Part shown: positions 41,455 to 50,087 of the stretch, piece by piece
Numbering within the stretch: position 1 is the stretch's first letter
Layout: every line of letters begins with the position of its first letter
Assembly (NCBI GenBank): GCA_963801475.1
Contig: CAWDEX010000001.1
Coordinates: 1,116,001 to 1,180,000, forward strand
Length of the DNA: 64,000 nucleotides
Direction of reading: 5' to 3'
DNA from: DAOMFB01 sp963801475
GTDB taxonomy: Bacteria > Acidobacteriota > Thermoanaerobaculia > UBA5066
Notes under the pieces: generated by a model
The model's database searches: none
What the model saw: the letters and a program-made list of their open reading frames with translations, nothing else
What the model was told of the DNA's origin: nothing
Program-made: the position numbers and the translations under genes

Positions 41455-44055
41455 GTGAGCGACGAGCTTTCGCCCCGGAGGGAGTCCCGGACGTCCGGGG
41501 AGCATCTGCTCGCCCTGCGCCTGCCGTGGTGGAGTCCGCGACGCTCGCTGACGGCGCGGTTCCTCTGGCTGCTCCTGCCGCTCGCCCTCATCCCGATCTC
41601 CCTCTACTGGTTCCTCGCCGACCGGGAGGAGTCGAGGTCGGAGCGGGAGGTCGTCCGGATCCTTCTTGACCAGGCCACCGAGCGCGAGCGCGTCGGCCTT
41701 CGATCGGCGGCGGATTTGCGGGTTCGTGAGCTGGAGGTTCTGACGGGGCGAACCGAGGAGACGCTCGGTGCCGCCGCGGGCGAGGCGCTCACGGCGCTCC
41801 AGCGGCCGGCCCGCTCGCTCCCGCCGCCGAAAACGCTCGAAATGCTCCCGGCAGGGGTCTCCCGCGCGCGGGGAGACGGCGCCAGCGCCGCGCTGGTCAG
41901 CCGCGCCGGAGCCGGCTCGGCCGAGGCCCTTCGGGACCTGGCCGCCACCGAGGCTCTCGAGAAGCCATTCCTGGCGCTCCTGACGGGGCATCCGGAAATT
42001 GCGACGCTCTTCGTCATCACGAGCACGGGCGTCCTGCGCGCCGTGCCGGCCGGGGACGTCGAACGCTGGCTTCGCGAGAGCGGCTTTCCCCCCGACTTCC
42101 GGGCCCCCACCCGTCACGTCCTCCGCCTTCTCGAGCCGGGCGCTGGTCCCGAAATGACCGCGTGGACCGACGTCTATGACGACGCGTACGGCGGGAAGGG
42201 GGCGCTGGTGACGGCCTTCCGGCTCGTCCGCACGCCGACGGGCGCTGTGCTCGGCCAAGTCGGCGCCGACCTGGCGCTCGAGCGCTTCTTCGGCCGGGAC
42301 GACAGGCCCGGGGAGAGTGACCACGTGGAGGTCCTCTTCCCGGGTCAGGGCCTCACGCCGGTCGTCCGGCCCGAGGGGGGGCTCACGCCCGAGGAGGTTG
42401 CCACGCTCGAGGGGCTCGTCGGGCGCGAAGCCGAGGGGCTGCACGAGCTGACGGCCCACGGCGAAGCGCATCTCGTCGCCGTCCGGCGGGTCTCGTCGCT
42501 CCAGTGGTTCTACGTTCGACAGACGTCGCTCACGTCCGTCCGCTCGCAGGTGGAGGCGCAAGCCCGCACGGTCTTCGCGGCGGACGTGCGACGGCGCTAC
42601 CGGCTCCGCCTGATCTACCTCGTGGCCATGCTCGGCCTCGGCACGCTCGTCGTCGCGGCCGTCCAGCGTGCCATCGAGCCGATCCGGCGCGTGGCGCGGG
42701 TGGCCGACGCCATCACGGCCGGGGAGCCGCCGCCCGACCTCGGGGGCGTCGGCCGCGTCGACGAGGTGGGACGGCTCGTGTCGGCGATGCGGAAGCTCGA
42801 GCGGCGGATCCGCCGCCGGATCGCGACGATGGAGAGCACCCACCAGTTGGCGCAGACCGCCTCGGTCATGACGAGCCCGGAGGAGACGTATGGGCGGCTG
42901 ACACGGCTCGTCGCCGAGGGGATCGGCGCCGGCAAGTGCTGGCTGGCTCTCTGGGAGCCCGAGACCCGCTCCCTCGTCCTGACGCCGCCGGGCCACGGCG
43001 TTCCGGACGAAGCCCTCCGCGGGCGGCGCCTTGGCCTTTCGGAGCGCTCGCTCGCCGCGGACAGCTACAAGACCGGGGAAACGCGGGTCGTCAACGACGT
43101 CCTCGAGGATCCGAGGCTCTCGCTCGTCTCCGTCGAGGAGCTCGGTGTCACGCGGAACATCGCCTTCGCGCCGCTGAAGACGGAGGCCGGGGTCCTGGGC
43201 GTCCTCGTCGTCGCGGACAAGCCGGGGGACTTCGACGCCGATGACCAGGCCGCGGTGGAGAGTTTCGCCGACCAGGCGGCGCTCCTCCTCCGGAACGCCC
43301 GCCTCTACGACGAGCTCCAGCGGAGCTACGAGCGCCTTCGTGACGCCCAGCGAAACCGTGACTACTTCCTCCAGAACGTCAACCATGAGCTCCGGACGCC
43401 GCTCACGGCGATCCTGGGCTGGAGCGAAATCCTCGCGGAGGACCACCCCGACCCCGAGACCATGCAGACCGCGATGGCGCAGATTCGCCGGTCGGCGCAG
43501 TTCCTCCTGACGCTGATCTCGGACCTTCTCGACCTGTCGCGGTTCGAGGAGGGGAGGACGAAGCTGGAGCCGGAAGAGTCCGACCTCGCGATCGTCGTCC
43601 GTGACGCGGTCGAGCCCGTCTCCGTGATGGCCGAGGGAAAGGAGATCTCGCTGGAGGTGGACGCGCCGGCGCCCGGCGAGGCGATCGTCCGGCTGGACCC
43701 CGTCCGGGTCAGGCAGGTCCTCTGGAACCTTCTGCACAACGCCGTCAAGTTCACGCCGCGCGGCGGACGGATCGCGCTCACGGCGCGGGCGGGGGAGGCG
43801 GGCGTCGACTTCGTCGTCCGGGACACCGGCGTCGGCGTCGACCCGAAGGACCTGCCCCACATCTTCGAGCGATTCCGGCAGGGAGACGGCTCCGCGACCC
43901 GGGCCTACCGCGGCATGGGAATCGGCCTTTCGCTCGTGAAGGCGTTCGTCGAGCTGCACGGCGGCACCGTGGCGGCCGAGAGCCTGCCGGGAGGGGGCAC
44001 GACGTTCCGGGTCCACCTGCCGAAGCTCCCCCCGCCCGAGGTGGAGACGGTCTAG
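41455..44055 (+). CDS. Membrane sensor histidine kinase (HAMP-GAF-HisKA-HATPase)
   Basis: 866 residues. Two membrane helices (about 36-55 and 384-403) enclose a periplasmic sensor of ~325 residues, probably Cache-like. Then HAMP (about 404-460), GAF (about 475-615), HisKA with the phosphorylated His at about 644 in NVNHELRTPL, and an ATPase domain with LLHNAVKFTP (N box), RDTGVGVD (G1) and YRGMGIGLSLVKAF (G2). No response regulator is adjacent, so its partner lies elsewhere. Its stop shares a CTAG with the stop of the convergent hydrolase gene (4-base overlap). Confidence 0.92.
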   Translation: MSDELSPRRESRTSGEHLLALRLPWWSPRRSLTARFLWLLLPLALIPISLYWFLADREESRSEREVVRILLDQATERERVGLRSAADLRVRELEVLTGRTEETLGAAAGEALTALQRPARSLPPPKTLEMLPAGVSRARGDGASAALVSRAGAGSAEALRDLAATEALEKPFLALLTGHPEIATLFVITSTGVLRAVPAGDVERWLRESGFPPDFRAPTRHVLRLLEPGAGPEMTAWTDVYDDAYGGKGALVTAFRLVRTPTGAVLGQVGADLALERFFGRDDRPGESDHVEVLFPGQGLTPVVRPEGGLTPEEVATLEGLVGREAEGLHELTAHGEAHLVAVRRVSSLQWFYVRQTSLTSVRSQVEAQARTVFAADVRRRYRLRLIYLVAMLGLGTLVVAAVQRAIEPIRRVARVADAITAGEPPPDLGGVGRVDEVGRLVSAMRKLERRIRRRIATMESTHQLAQTASVMTSPEETYGRLTRLVAEGIGAGKCWLALWEPETRSLVLTPPGHGVPDEALRGRRLGLSERSLAADSYKTGETRVVNDVLEDPRLSLVSVEELGVTRNIAFAPLKTEAGVLGVLVVADKPGDFDADDQAAVESFADQAALLLRNARLYDELQRSYERLRDAQRNRDYFLQNVNHELRTPLTAILGWSEILAEDHPDPETMQTAMAQIRRSAQFLLTLISDLLDLSRFEEGRTKLEPEESDLAIVVRDAVEPVSVMAEGKEISLEVDAPAPGEAIVRLDPVRVRQVLWNLLHNAVKFTPRGGRIALTARAGEAGVDFVVRDTGVGVDPKDLPHIFERFRQGDGSATRAYRGMGIGLSLVKAFVELHGGTVAAESLPGGGTTFRVHLPKLPPPEVETV

Positions 44056-44711
44056 ACGAGCCTCCGGCTGCGCGATCCGACGAACGGATTCAGCCTGGCC
44101 TCCTCGGCGATCGTCGTCGACTCGCCGTGGCCGGGGAGGACCGCGAGATCCCCGGGAAGGATGAGGAGCTTGCGCTCGATCGAGGAGAGGATCTGCGGCG
44201 TCGAGCCGCCTGGGAGGTCCGTTCGGCCGATCGAGCGGCGGAAGAGGGTGTCGCCCGAAAAGAGGACCGGTCGGTCGCCAGAGAGGCGGAGGCAGACGCT
44301 TCCCGGCGTGTGGCCGGGCGTGTGGAGAACCTCGAGGAATCCGCCGCCGCAGGGGATCCGGTCCCCGTCGGAGAGGGAACGGTCGACGGCCTCCGGAGTC
44401 TCGAAGTGGAAGCCGAACATCCGGCCCTGCTCCGGGAGCCGCGCGTAGAGAGGCCGGTCATCCTCGTGGAGGAAGATCGGCGCGCCCGTCTCCTTCTTCA
44501 TGCGGGCCGTGACGCCCACGTGGTCGAAGTGCGCGTGCGTGTGGACGAGAGCGACGGCTCTCAAGCCGCTCTGCCGGAGGAACTCCAGAATCCGCTCCGC
44601 GTCGTCGCCCGGGTCCAGGACGATCGCTTCTTTCGTCTCCGGGTCGGCGATCACGGCGCAATTGCAGCCGAGCGGGCCGACGGGAAAGGTCTCGACGAGG
44701 ACGAGCGCCAT
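44052..44711 (-). CDS. Metallo-beta-lactamase fold hydrolase (glyoxalase II-like)
   Basis: 219 residues. Metal motifs: HTHAHFDHVG (about 57-64), LHTPGHTPGSVC, FSGDTLF and LPGHGEST. The length and the GCNCAVIAD N-terminus fit the YcbL/glyoxalase-II-like group rather than beta-lactamases. It probably hydrolyses a thioester such as S-lactoylglutathione or an analogue; the substrate is not certain. ATG 44711 follows a CAGAAT box by nine bases on the minus strand. Divergent from the aldolase with 38 bases between starts. Confidence 0.9.
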   Translation of the reverse strand: MALVLVETFPVGPLGCNCAVIADPETKEAIVLDPGDDAERILEFLRQSGLRAVALVHTHAHFDHVGVTARMKKETGAPIFLHEDDRPLYARLPEQGRMFGFHFETPEAVDRSLSDGDRIPCGGGFLEVLHTPGHTPGSVCLRLSGDRPVLFSGDTLFRRSIGRTDLPGGSTPQILSSIERKLLILPGDLAVLPGHGESTTIAEEARLNPFVGSRSRRLV

Positions 44712-44720
44712 GGCGCGGCG

Positions 44721-44726
44721 ATTCTG
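44721..44726 (-). promoter_or_regulatory. -10 box CAGAAT for the hydrolase
   Basis: On the minus strand CAGAAT ends nine bases before ATG 44711; there is no Shine-Dalgarno. One mismatch to TANNNT. Confidence 0.3.
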
Positions 44727-44735
44727 CCATCCGGC

Positions 44736-44741
44736 TACACT
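44736..44741 (+). promoter_or_regulatory. -10 box TACACT for the aldolase
   Basis: TACACT ends eight bases before ATG 44750; no Shine-Dalgarno. Confidence 0.42.
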
Positions 44742-44749
44742 CCGCCGCC

Positions 44750-45796
44750 ATGAAGCCCTCCGACTTCCGCTCCGACACGGTGACGAAGCCGACGCCCGCC
44801 ATGCGCAAGGCGATGGCGGACGCCGAGGTGGGAGACGACGTCTACGGCGAGGACCCGACCGTCCGGGCGCTCGAGGAAAAGACCGCCGAGGTCCTGGGAA
44901 AGGAAGCGGCCCTCTTCGTTCCGACGGGCTCCATGGGGAACCAGGTCTCCCTCCGCGTCCACGGCCGGTCCGGGACGGAAGTCATCCTCGAGGCGAAGTG
45001 CCACATCTTCCACTACGAGATGGGGGCGATGGCCGCGCTGTCGGGCCTCCTGCCGCGCCCCGTCGCGGGCGACGGAGGTCGGCTCACGCGGGCGCTCGTG
45101 GAGCCCTGGGTGAGACCGGACTCGGTCTACTACCTCCCCCGGACTTCGGTCGTCGCGCTCGAGAACACGCACAACTTCGCCGGCGGCGCCGTTCTCCGGG
45201 AGGCGGAGGTCGCCGGAATCCTCGCCCTCGCGAAGGAGCGCGGCCTCGCGGCCCACCTCGACGGGGCGAGACTCTGGAACGCCGGCGCGGCCCGGGGCGT
45301 CCCCGAGGCGTCGCTCGCCCAGGGATTCGACTCCGTGATGGTCTGCTTCTCGAAGGGGCTCCGGGCCCCGGTCGGCAGCGCGGTGGCGGGGTCGAAGGCG
45401 TTCGTCGCGGAAGCGCGGCGCGTCCGGAAGCTCTTCGGGGGCGGCATGCGGCAGGTCGGCGTCATCGCCGCGGCAGCCCTCGTGGCCCTCACGCACGAGC
45501 GCTCCCGACTGACGGTCGACCACCGGCGCGCGAAGCGCCTTGCGGAAGGGCTCGCGGAGATTCCCGGCATCCGGATCGATACCGCCGCGGTCCAGACGAA
45601 CATCCTGTTCGCCGGGCTCGACCCCGCGGTCTTCGGCGACGTACCGTCACTGGTCTCCCGGCTCGGCGCCGCGGGCGTCCTCTGCAGCGCCGCCGGGCCC
45701 GACACCGTGAGGCTGGTCACACATGCGGACGTCGGCGATGCGGACGTCGACCGCGCGCTTGCCGCATTTCGGGGTGCGGCGGGCCGAAAGGCTTGA
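44750..45796 (+). CDS. Low-specificity L-threonine aldolase
   Basis: 348 residues, fold-type I PLP enzyme. The N-terminus FRSDTVTKPTPAMRKAMADAEVGDDVYGEDPTV is the family signature. ENTHNFAGG, AHLDGARLWNA and the PLP lysine (about 202) in CFSKGLRAPVGS follow. It splits threonine/allo-threonine to glycine and acetaldehyde. Monocistronic, with its own TACACT box; not linked in function to its neighbours. Confidence 0.93.
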   Translation: MKPSDFRSDTVTKPTPAMRKAMADAEVGDDVYGEDPTVRALEEKTAEVLGKEAALFVPTGSMGNQVSLRVHGRSGTEVILEAKCHIFHYEMGAMAALSGLLPRPVAGDGGRLTRALVEPWVRPDSVYYLPRTSVVALENTHNFAGGAVLREAEVAGILALAKERGLAAHLDGARLWNAGAARGVPEASLAQGFDSVMVCFSKGLRAPVGSAVAGSKAFVAEARRVRKLFGGGMRQVGVIAAAALVALTHERSRLTVDHRRAKRLAEGLAEIPGIRIDTAAVQTNILFAGLDPAVFGDVPSLVSRLGAAGVLCSAAGPDTVRLVTHADVGDADVDRALAAFRGAAGRKA

Positions 45797-45896
45797 GAAA
45801 GAGCGGTCACTTCGTTTCAATAGGGCGGTACGCGGATTGCGTCCACCGGTCTGATCCGGTCGGCGTGACCGCGGAAGGGGACAGGAGGATTTCATC

Positions 45897-46337
45897 ATGA
45901 GGCCAGGGTTCGGGATTCTCGCGGTGGCGGGCGCGCTTCTCCTGTCGTCGCCGCTCGGGGCGAAAGACGAAAAGAGCGCTCCGCCGGCCGGCGGAGCGCC
46001 GAAAGCCGCCGCGGAGAGCACCTCCGCCCCGGGAGCAGCCCATCTGATGGTCGCCCGCGACCCGGTCACCGGCGAGCTTCGCGCGCCGACGGCAGCCGAG
46101 CGCGAGGCATTGAGGGCGATCGCGAAGAAGGCTCTCAGCCGCGTCGGCGAGCCGACGCTCGTCGAGACGCTTCCCGACGGACGGGTTCGGGCGCGGCTCG
46201 GCCCGGAACATGCCCGCTTCTCGGTGGCCCGAAAGAACCCCGACGGGACGTTCTCCACGGACTGCGTTCCCGCGGGGAAAGTCGACGCGGCCACGAGCAC
46301 GCCCGTACCGGCGGCTCCGGCTCCGGCGGTGAAGTGA
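45897..46337 (+). CDS. Small exported protein of unknown function
   Basis: 146 residues. A signal peptide (FGILAVAGALLLSSPLGA) precedes an Ala/Pro-rich mature N-terminus, then a compact part with MVARDPVTGELRAPTAAEREAL and PDGRVRARLGPEHARFSVARKNPDGTFSTDC, and an Ala/Pro tail. No family is recognised. AGGAGG before ATG 45897 is a good ribosome site. TTGAGA/TTCAAT with a 17-base spacer (45793-45821) is a weak promoter candidate. The metalloprotease gene begins two bases after its stop, so it may be an accessory or chaperone for it (inference). Confidence 0.7.
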   Translation: MRPGFGILAVAGALLLSSPLGAKDEKSAPPAGGAPKAAAESTSAPGAAHLMVARDPVTGELRAPTAAEREALRAIAKKALSRVGEPTLVETLPDGRVRARLGPEHARFSVARKNPDGTFSTDCVPAGKVDAATSTPVPAAPAPAVK

Positions 46338-46338
46338 C

Positions 46339-48642
46339 GTGCGCGGCACAGCAGCTCTCGCCGCGCCCGCCCTTCTCGCCGTTCTTCTCTCCGGCGAGGC
46401 TCCGGCCGTCACGATCACGATCGTCAACAAGGACGTGAACCCCACCACCGGGCAGTGCGACGCGACATACAACAAGGGGCTCTGCGACCCGACGGCGGCC
46501 ACGCCCGTGGGGGGCAACCCCGGCACGACGATCGGCGCGCAGCGGATGAATGTCTTCAACGAGGCGGCCCGCATCTGGGGGCAGGTCCTTCCGGGAAGCG
46601 TCGAGATCAAGGTCGACGCTTCGTTCACCTCGGATGCGCCGATGGTCTGCTCCGAGACGTCCGCCACCCTCGGCGGCACGAATCCGACCTACTTCGAGGC
46701 CCAGTTCGCCGGGGCCCCCGAGTTCGACCTCTGGTACGTCGTAGCCCAGGCCAACGAGCTGACGGGGTACGACCTCGAGCCGACCGTGTCGGAAATGGAA
46801 GCGGTCTTCAACAGCAAGCTCGGCCAGTCAGGGTGCCTGACCGGCACGTACTTCTACTACGGATTCGACACGAACACCCCGTCGGGAGACATCAACTTCC
46901 TGACCGTCGCCCTCCACGAGTTCGCTCACGGTCTCGGTTTCTACTCCGCGGTCGACGACAGCACCGGCGCCATGCTCGGAAACCGGGGGGACATCTTCAG
47001 CAAGCACATGCTCGACACGACCGCCGGGAAGACGTGGACCCAGATGGCCTCCGACGGCGAGCGGCAGGCCTCGGCGATCAACACGGGGCACCTCGTCTGG
47101 GCCGGGGCCAGCGCGAATGCCGCCGGCGCAAATTATCTTGGACTGCCCTACGTCCTCGTGACGGCGCCGCCGGCCGTCGCAGGAAAGCTGACCGTCGGCA
47201 CCGCTTCGTTCGGCGCGCCGCTCACGAGTCCCGGCGTCTCCGGGACGCTCGTGGCGGCCCTCGATCCGTCCGATGCGGCCGGAACGCTGACGACCGACGC
47301 CTGCTCGGCCCTGACCAACGCCTCGGCCGTCTCCGGGAAGATCGCCCTCGTCGACCGGGGGACGTGCAATTTCACCGCGAAGGCAAAGAACGTCCAGACC
47401 GCCGGAGGGATCGGGGTCATCATCGTGAACAACGTGGCCGGCGCCCCGCCGTTGATGGGGGGAACGGACCCGACGATCACGATCCCCGTCGTCTCCGTTT
47501 CGCTGTCGGACGGGACGAACCTCCGGGCGAACCTCCCGGCGACGGTGACCATCGGCATCGATCATTCGGTCAGGGCGGGGATGAGCCTGAGCGGCCAGCT
47601 GCTCCTCTACGCGCCGAACCCGGACGAACCCGGCTCTACGGGCTCGCACTTCGACACGACCGCCTACCCGAACCTCCTGATGGAGCCGAACATCAACGGT
47701 AACCTCCCGATCGGCGTCGACATCACGCCGGAGCTCTTCCGCGACATCGGCTGGTTCGGGTCGGCCCCGTGCCCGACGATCGACCTGTCGCCCGTCTCGA
47801 TTCCGAACGGGGCGGTCGGCGCTGCCTGGGGCCCTGTGACGCTGACGCCCACCACCGGGCCGGCCCCGTTCGCGTTCGGGGCATCGAACCTCCCTCCCGG
47901 TCTCTCGCTCACCTACGTCGCCTCGGCGGCCACCATCAGCGGAACGCCGACGTCTCCCTTCTCGGGAACGGTGACGGTGACCGGGGTCGACGCGAACGCC
48001 TGCACGTTCTCGCGGGACTATCCCCTGACCATCGCCGCCCCCGGGGCCCCGGTGGCCAACTTCACCTACTTCTCGGCGACCCCCAAGGCCGGCCAGCGGG
48101 TGCAGTTCACCGACACCTCGACCGGCTCGCCGACCTCCTGGTCCTGGGACTTCGGCGACGGCGGGACGTCCAACGTCCAGAACCCCGTCCACACCTTCAG
48201 CAAGGGGACGTTTGCGGTTTCGCTGACCGCGTCGAATGCAGGGGGCTCGAGCACCCGGACGCAGACCGTCGACGTGACGTGGCCGACCCCGGTGGCCTGC
48301 ACGGCGGACACGTACACGATGTGCATGGTGAACGGTCGGTACAAGGTGACGAGCCACTGGAAGAACCAGTACGCGGGGGGCGCGGAGGCGACCCTCTCGA
48401 AGGCGGCGCTGACGGACGCGACGGGGGCCTTCTGGCTGACCAACGCGGACGTCTACGAGTACCTGATCCGGGTCAACACGGCGACGGACAACGGGCGGGC
48501 CTGGATCGCGATCCCGACGTTCACAGACGTGGAGTTCTGGATCGCGGTGTTCGACACCATCAGCGGGCAGTACCGGGAGTACCACAGCCCCGCGGGGAAC
48601 CGGACCCTGCTTTACGACCCGTTCTTCTTCGTGTACCCATGA
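46339..48642 (+). CDS. Secreted multidomain zinc metalloprotease (HExxH, PA, PKD, C-terminal FVYP domain)
   Basis: 767 residues. Signal peptide (LAAPALLAVLLSGEAPA), then a metzincin-like catalytic region with HEFAHGLGF at about 193 (HExxHxxGF). A PA domain is inserted at about 300-400 (GKIALVDRGTCNFTAKAKNVQTAGG). An immunoglobulin-like putative domain (about 475-570) has LPPGLSLTY and ISGTPTSPFSG. A PKD domain (about 572-650) has WSWDFGDGG. The last ~113 residues form a separate domain with VTSHWKNQYAGG, NTATDNGRAWI, TDVEFW and a terminal FVYP, repeated as a stand-alone protein in the next gene. The unusual C-terminal domain may be a secretion or anchoring signal (inference). Confidence 0.88.
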   Translation: MRGTAALAAPALLAVLLSGEAPAVTITIVNKDVNPTTGQCDATYNKGLCDPTAATPVGGNPGTTIGAQRMNVFNEAARIWGQVLPGSVEIKVDASFTSDAPMVCSETSATLGGTNPTYFEAQFAGAPEFDLWYVVAQANELTGYDLEPTVSEMEAVFNSKLGQSGCLTGTYFYYGFDTNTPSGDINFLTVALHEFAHGLGFYSAVDDSTGAMLGNRGDIFSKHMLDTTAGKTWTQMASDGERQASAINTGHLVWAGASANAAGANYLGLPYVLVTAPPAVAGKLTVGTASFGAPLTSPGVSGTLVAALDPSDAAGTLTTDACSALTNASAVSGKIALVDRGTCNFTAKAKNVQTAGGIGVIIVNNVAGAPPLMGGTDPTITIPVVSVSLSDGTNLRANLPATVTIGIDHSVRAGMSLSGQLLLYAPNPDEPGSTGSHFDTTAYPNLLMEPNINGNLPIGVDITPELFRDIGWFGSAPCPTIDLSPVSIPNGAVGAAWGPVTLTPTTGPAPFAFGASNLPPGLSLTYVASAATISGTPTSPFSGTVTVTGVDANACTFSRDYPLTIAAPGAPVANFTYFSATPKAGQRVQFTDTSTGSPTSWSWDFGDGGTSNVQNPVHTFSKGTFAVSLTASNAGGSSTRTQTVDVTWPTPVACTADTYTMCMVNGRYKVTSHWKNQYAGGAEATLSKAALTDATGAFWLTNADVYEYLIRVNTATDNGRAWIAIPTFTDVEFWIAVFDTISGQYREYHSPAGNRTLLYDPFFFVYP
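48344..48377 (+). repeat. 34-base exact repeat, copy 1
   Basis: Identical to 48835-48868; both encode VTSHWKNQYAG inside the shared C-terminal domain. Exact identity over 34 bases indicates recent duplication or gene conversion. Confidence 0.85.
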
Positions 48643-48692
48643 GGAGCGAGCCGATGAGAAGCGCCGGAGACGGAAGAGCCAGGGAGGACAGC

Positions 48693-49133
48693 ATGACTCA
48701 GGCGACGGAGATTCGAAGGGGAGCGCGGTGGTTCGTGGCGGCCGTCCTTTTCGCGATGGCGGCCCTGGCCCCGAGTGCCACGGCGGCCTGCGTGCCGAGC
48801 TCGACGACGGCCTGCCTGATCGGCGGGCGGTATCAGGTGACGAGCCACTGGAAGAACCAGTACGCGGGCGGGCAGGAAAGCACACTCAACGTCACCAAGC
48901 GGACCGACGCCACGGCGGCCTTCTGGCTGACCGACGCGAACACCTACGAGTACCTGATCCGGATCAACACGGCCACCGACAACGGAAAGGCCTGGATCTC
49001 GATCCCGATGTTCACGGACGTGGAGTTCTGGGTCGCGGTGACGGACGTGACGACGGGCCAGTATTTCGAGTACCACAGCGGCCCGGGCAACCGGACCCTG
49101 CTCTACGACCCGTTCACCTTCGTCTACCCCTAG
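48693..49133 (+). CDS. Secreted stand-alone copy of the protease C-terminal domain
   Basis: 146 residues: a signal peptide (WFVAAVLFAMAALAPSATA), then one domain of about 110 residues almost identical in layout to the end of the upstream protease: CLIGGRYQVTSHWKNQYAGG, YEYLIRINTATDNGKAWI, FTDVEFWVAV, NRTLLYDPF and FVYP at the very end. Two cysteines near the start are conserved in both copies. GGGAGG precedes ATG 48693. It could be an inhibitor, a shared binding module or a decoy partner of the protease; no function is known to me. Confidence 0.8.
   Translation: MTQATEIRRGARWFVAAVLFAMAALAPSATAACVPSSTTACLIGGRYQVTSHWKNQYAGGQESTLNVTKRTDATAAFWLTDANTYEYLIRINTATDNGKAWISIPMFTDVEFWVAVTDVTTGQYFEYHSGPGNRTLLYDPFTFVYP
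48835..48868 (+). repeat. 34-base exact repeat, copy 2
   Basis: Second copy of the sequence at 48344-48377, in the same position of the homologous domain. Confidence 0.85.
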
Positions 49134-49138
49134 GCGAG

Positions 49139-49164
49139 CGCCCCGGGGTCAGACGCCCGGGGCG
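49139..49164. terminator. Hairpin between the secreted-domain gene and ridA
   Basis: CGCCCCGGG (49139-49147) pairs with CCCGGGGCG (49156-49164) around an eight-base loop. It ends next to the ridA stop at 49165 and follows the other gene's stop by five bases. There is no T-tract; it likely works in both directions. Confidence 0.5.
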
Positions 49165-49554
49165 TCAGGGGAGATTCGCCACCAGCTCGATCTCGATCCG
49201 CGCGCCGGCGGGGAGCGCGGCGACCTGCACGGTCGACCGCGCCGGCCGGTGCGAGCCGAACCGCGCCGCGTAGACCTCGTTCATCGCCGCGAAGTCCCTG
49301 ATGTCGGCGAGGTAGACGGTCGTCTTCACGACCTCCGCGAGCGTGGCCCCCGCCCCCCGGAGGATCGCCTCGAGGTTCGCGAGGACGCGTCCCGTCTGGA
49401 CGGCGATGTCTCCCTCGACGAGCTTCATGGTCGCCGGGTCGAGAGGGATCTGGCCCGCTGTGAAGAGGAGGTTCCCGACCCGGACGGCCTGCGCGTAGGG
49501 GCCGATGGCCTTCGGGGCGTCGGGGACGGCGACGGGGATCAGAGGTTCGCTCAT
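49165..49554 (-). CDS. ridA: RidA family 2-iminobutanoate/2-iminopropanoate deaminase
   Basis: 129 residues, the normal size. IGPYAQAV, FTAGQIPLDP, NLEAILRGAG and the catalytic Arg in HRPARSTVQVAALPAGARIEIE match the archetypal RidA group. It hydrolyses reactive imines formed by PLP-dependent dehydratases. ATG 49554 overlaps the hpt stop, so both come from one transcript starting in the hpt promoter. Confidence 0.93.
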   Translation of the reverse strand: MSEPLIPVAVPDAPKAIGPYAQAVRVGNLLFTAGQIPLDPATMKLVEGDIAVQTGRVLANLEAILRGAGATLAEVVKTTVYLADIRDFAAMNEVYAARFGSHRPARSTVQVAALPAGARIEIELVANLP

Positions 49555-50069
49555 TTCTCGGGCCTCCAGACGGCCACGAAGGGGAGGTTGCGGTACTTCT
49601 CGTCGAGGTCGAGCCCGTAGCCGACGACGAACTCGGCCCCGATCGTGAAGCCGAGGAAGTCGACGCGGAGGTCGGCGTTCTCGGGGAGCTGCTTCTTGAG
49701 GAGGGCGGCGATCCGGAGGGAGCGGGGGCGGCGCGAGGAGAGAAGCTCGAGGATCCGCCGCAGGGTGAGGCCCGTGTCGACGACGTCCTCGAAGAGAAGG
49801 ACGTCCTTCCCCTCGATGTCCATCGACAGGTCGTGGATCAGCTGGATGTTGCCGGAGGATGCCGTCCCGGCGTAGGAGCGGACCTGGATGAAATCGACCG
49901 AGACGGGGGTGGAAATCCGTTTCAGGACGTCCGTCAGGAAGAAGACGGAGCCCTTCAGGACGCCGATGGCGCGGACCTCGCCCCCCGCGTAAACGGCGTC
50001 GATCTCACGGGCGAGGGAGGTGAGGCGCGAGGCAATCGCCTCCTCGGAAATGAGCACGTGGTCAATCAC
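49551..50069 (-). CDS. hpt: Hypoxanthine phosphoribosyltransferase
   Basis: 172 residues. Purine salvage enzyme. GVLKGSVFFLTDVLKRI is near the N-terminus, the PRPP loop is VLLFEDVVDTGLTL, and DFLGFTIGAEFVVGYGLDLDEKYRNLP closes the enzyme. GTG 50069 is chosen because family similarity begins at VLISEEAIASR and a TAGAAT box ends eight bases upstream. Only 18 bases separate its start from the divergent gene at 50088. Confidence 0.92.
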   Translation of the reverse strand: MIDHVLISEEAIASRLTSLAREIDAVYAGGEVRAIGVLKGSVFFLTDVLKRISTPVSVDFIQVRSYAGTASSGNIQLIHDLSMDIEGKDVLLFEDVVDTGLTLRRILELLSSRRPRSLRIAALLKKQLPENADLRVDFLGFTIGAEFVVGYGLDLDEKYRNLPFVAVWRPEK

Positions 50070-50073
50070 AGGG

Positions 50074-50083
50074 CATAATTCTA
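50074..50083. promoter_or_regulatory. Overlapping divergent -10 boxes CATAAT (+) and TAGAAT (-)
   Basis: CATAAT at 50074-50079 ends eight bases before GTG 50088 on the plus strand. TAGAAT, read on the minus strand over 50083-50078, ends eight bases before GTG 50069. The two boxes overlap by two bases in an 18-base gap, which leaves no room for leaders. Confidence 0.5.
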
Positions 50084-50087
50084 GATC

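Noticed and set aside
41440..44016. An 858-codon minus-strand frame opposite the sensor kinase
   Set aside because: It mirrors the kinase almost exactly, is rich in Arg/Glu/Pro and shows no family similarity.
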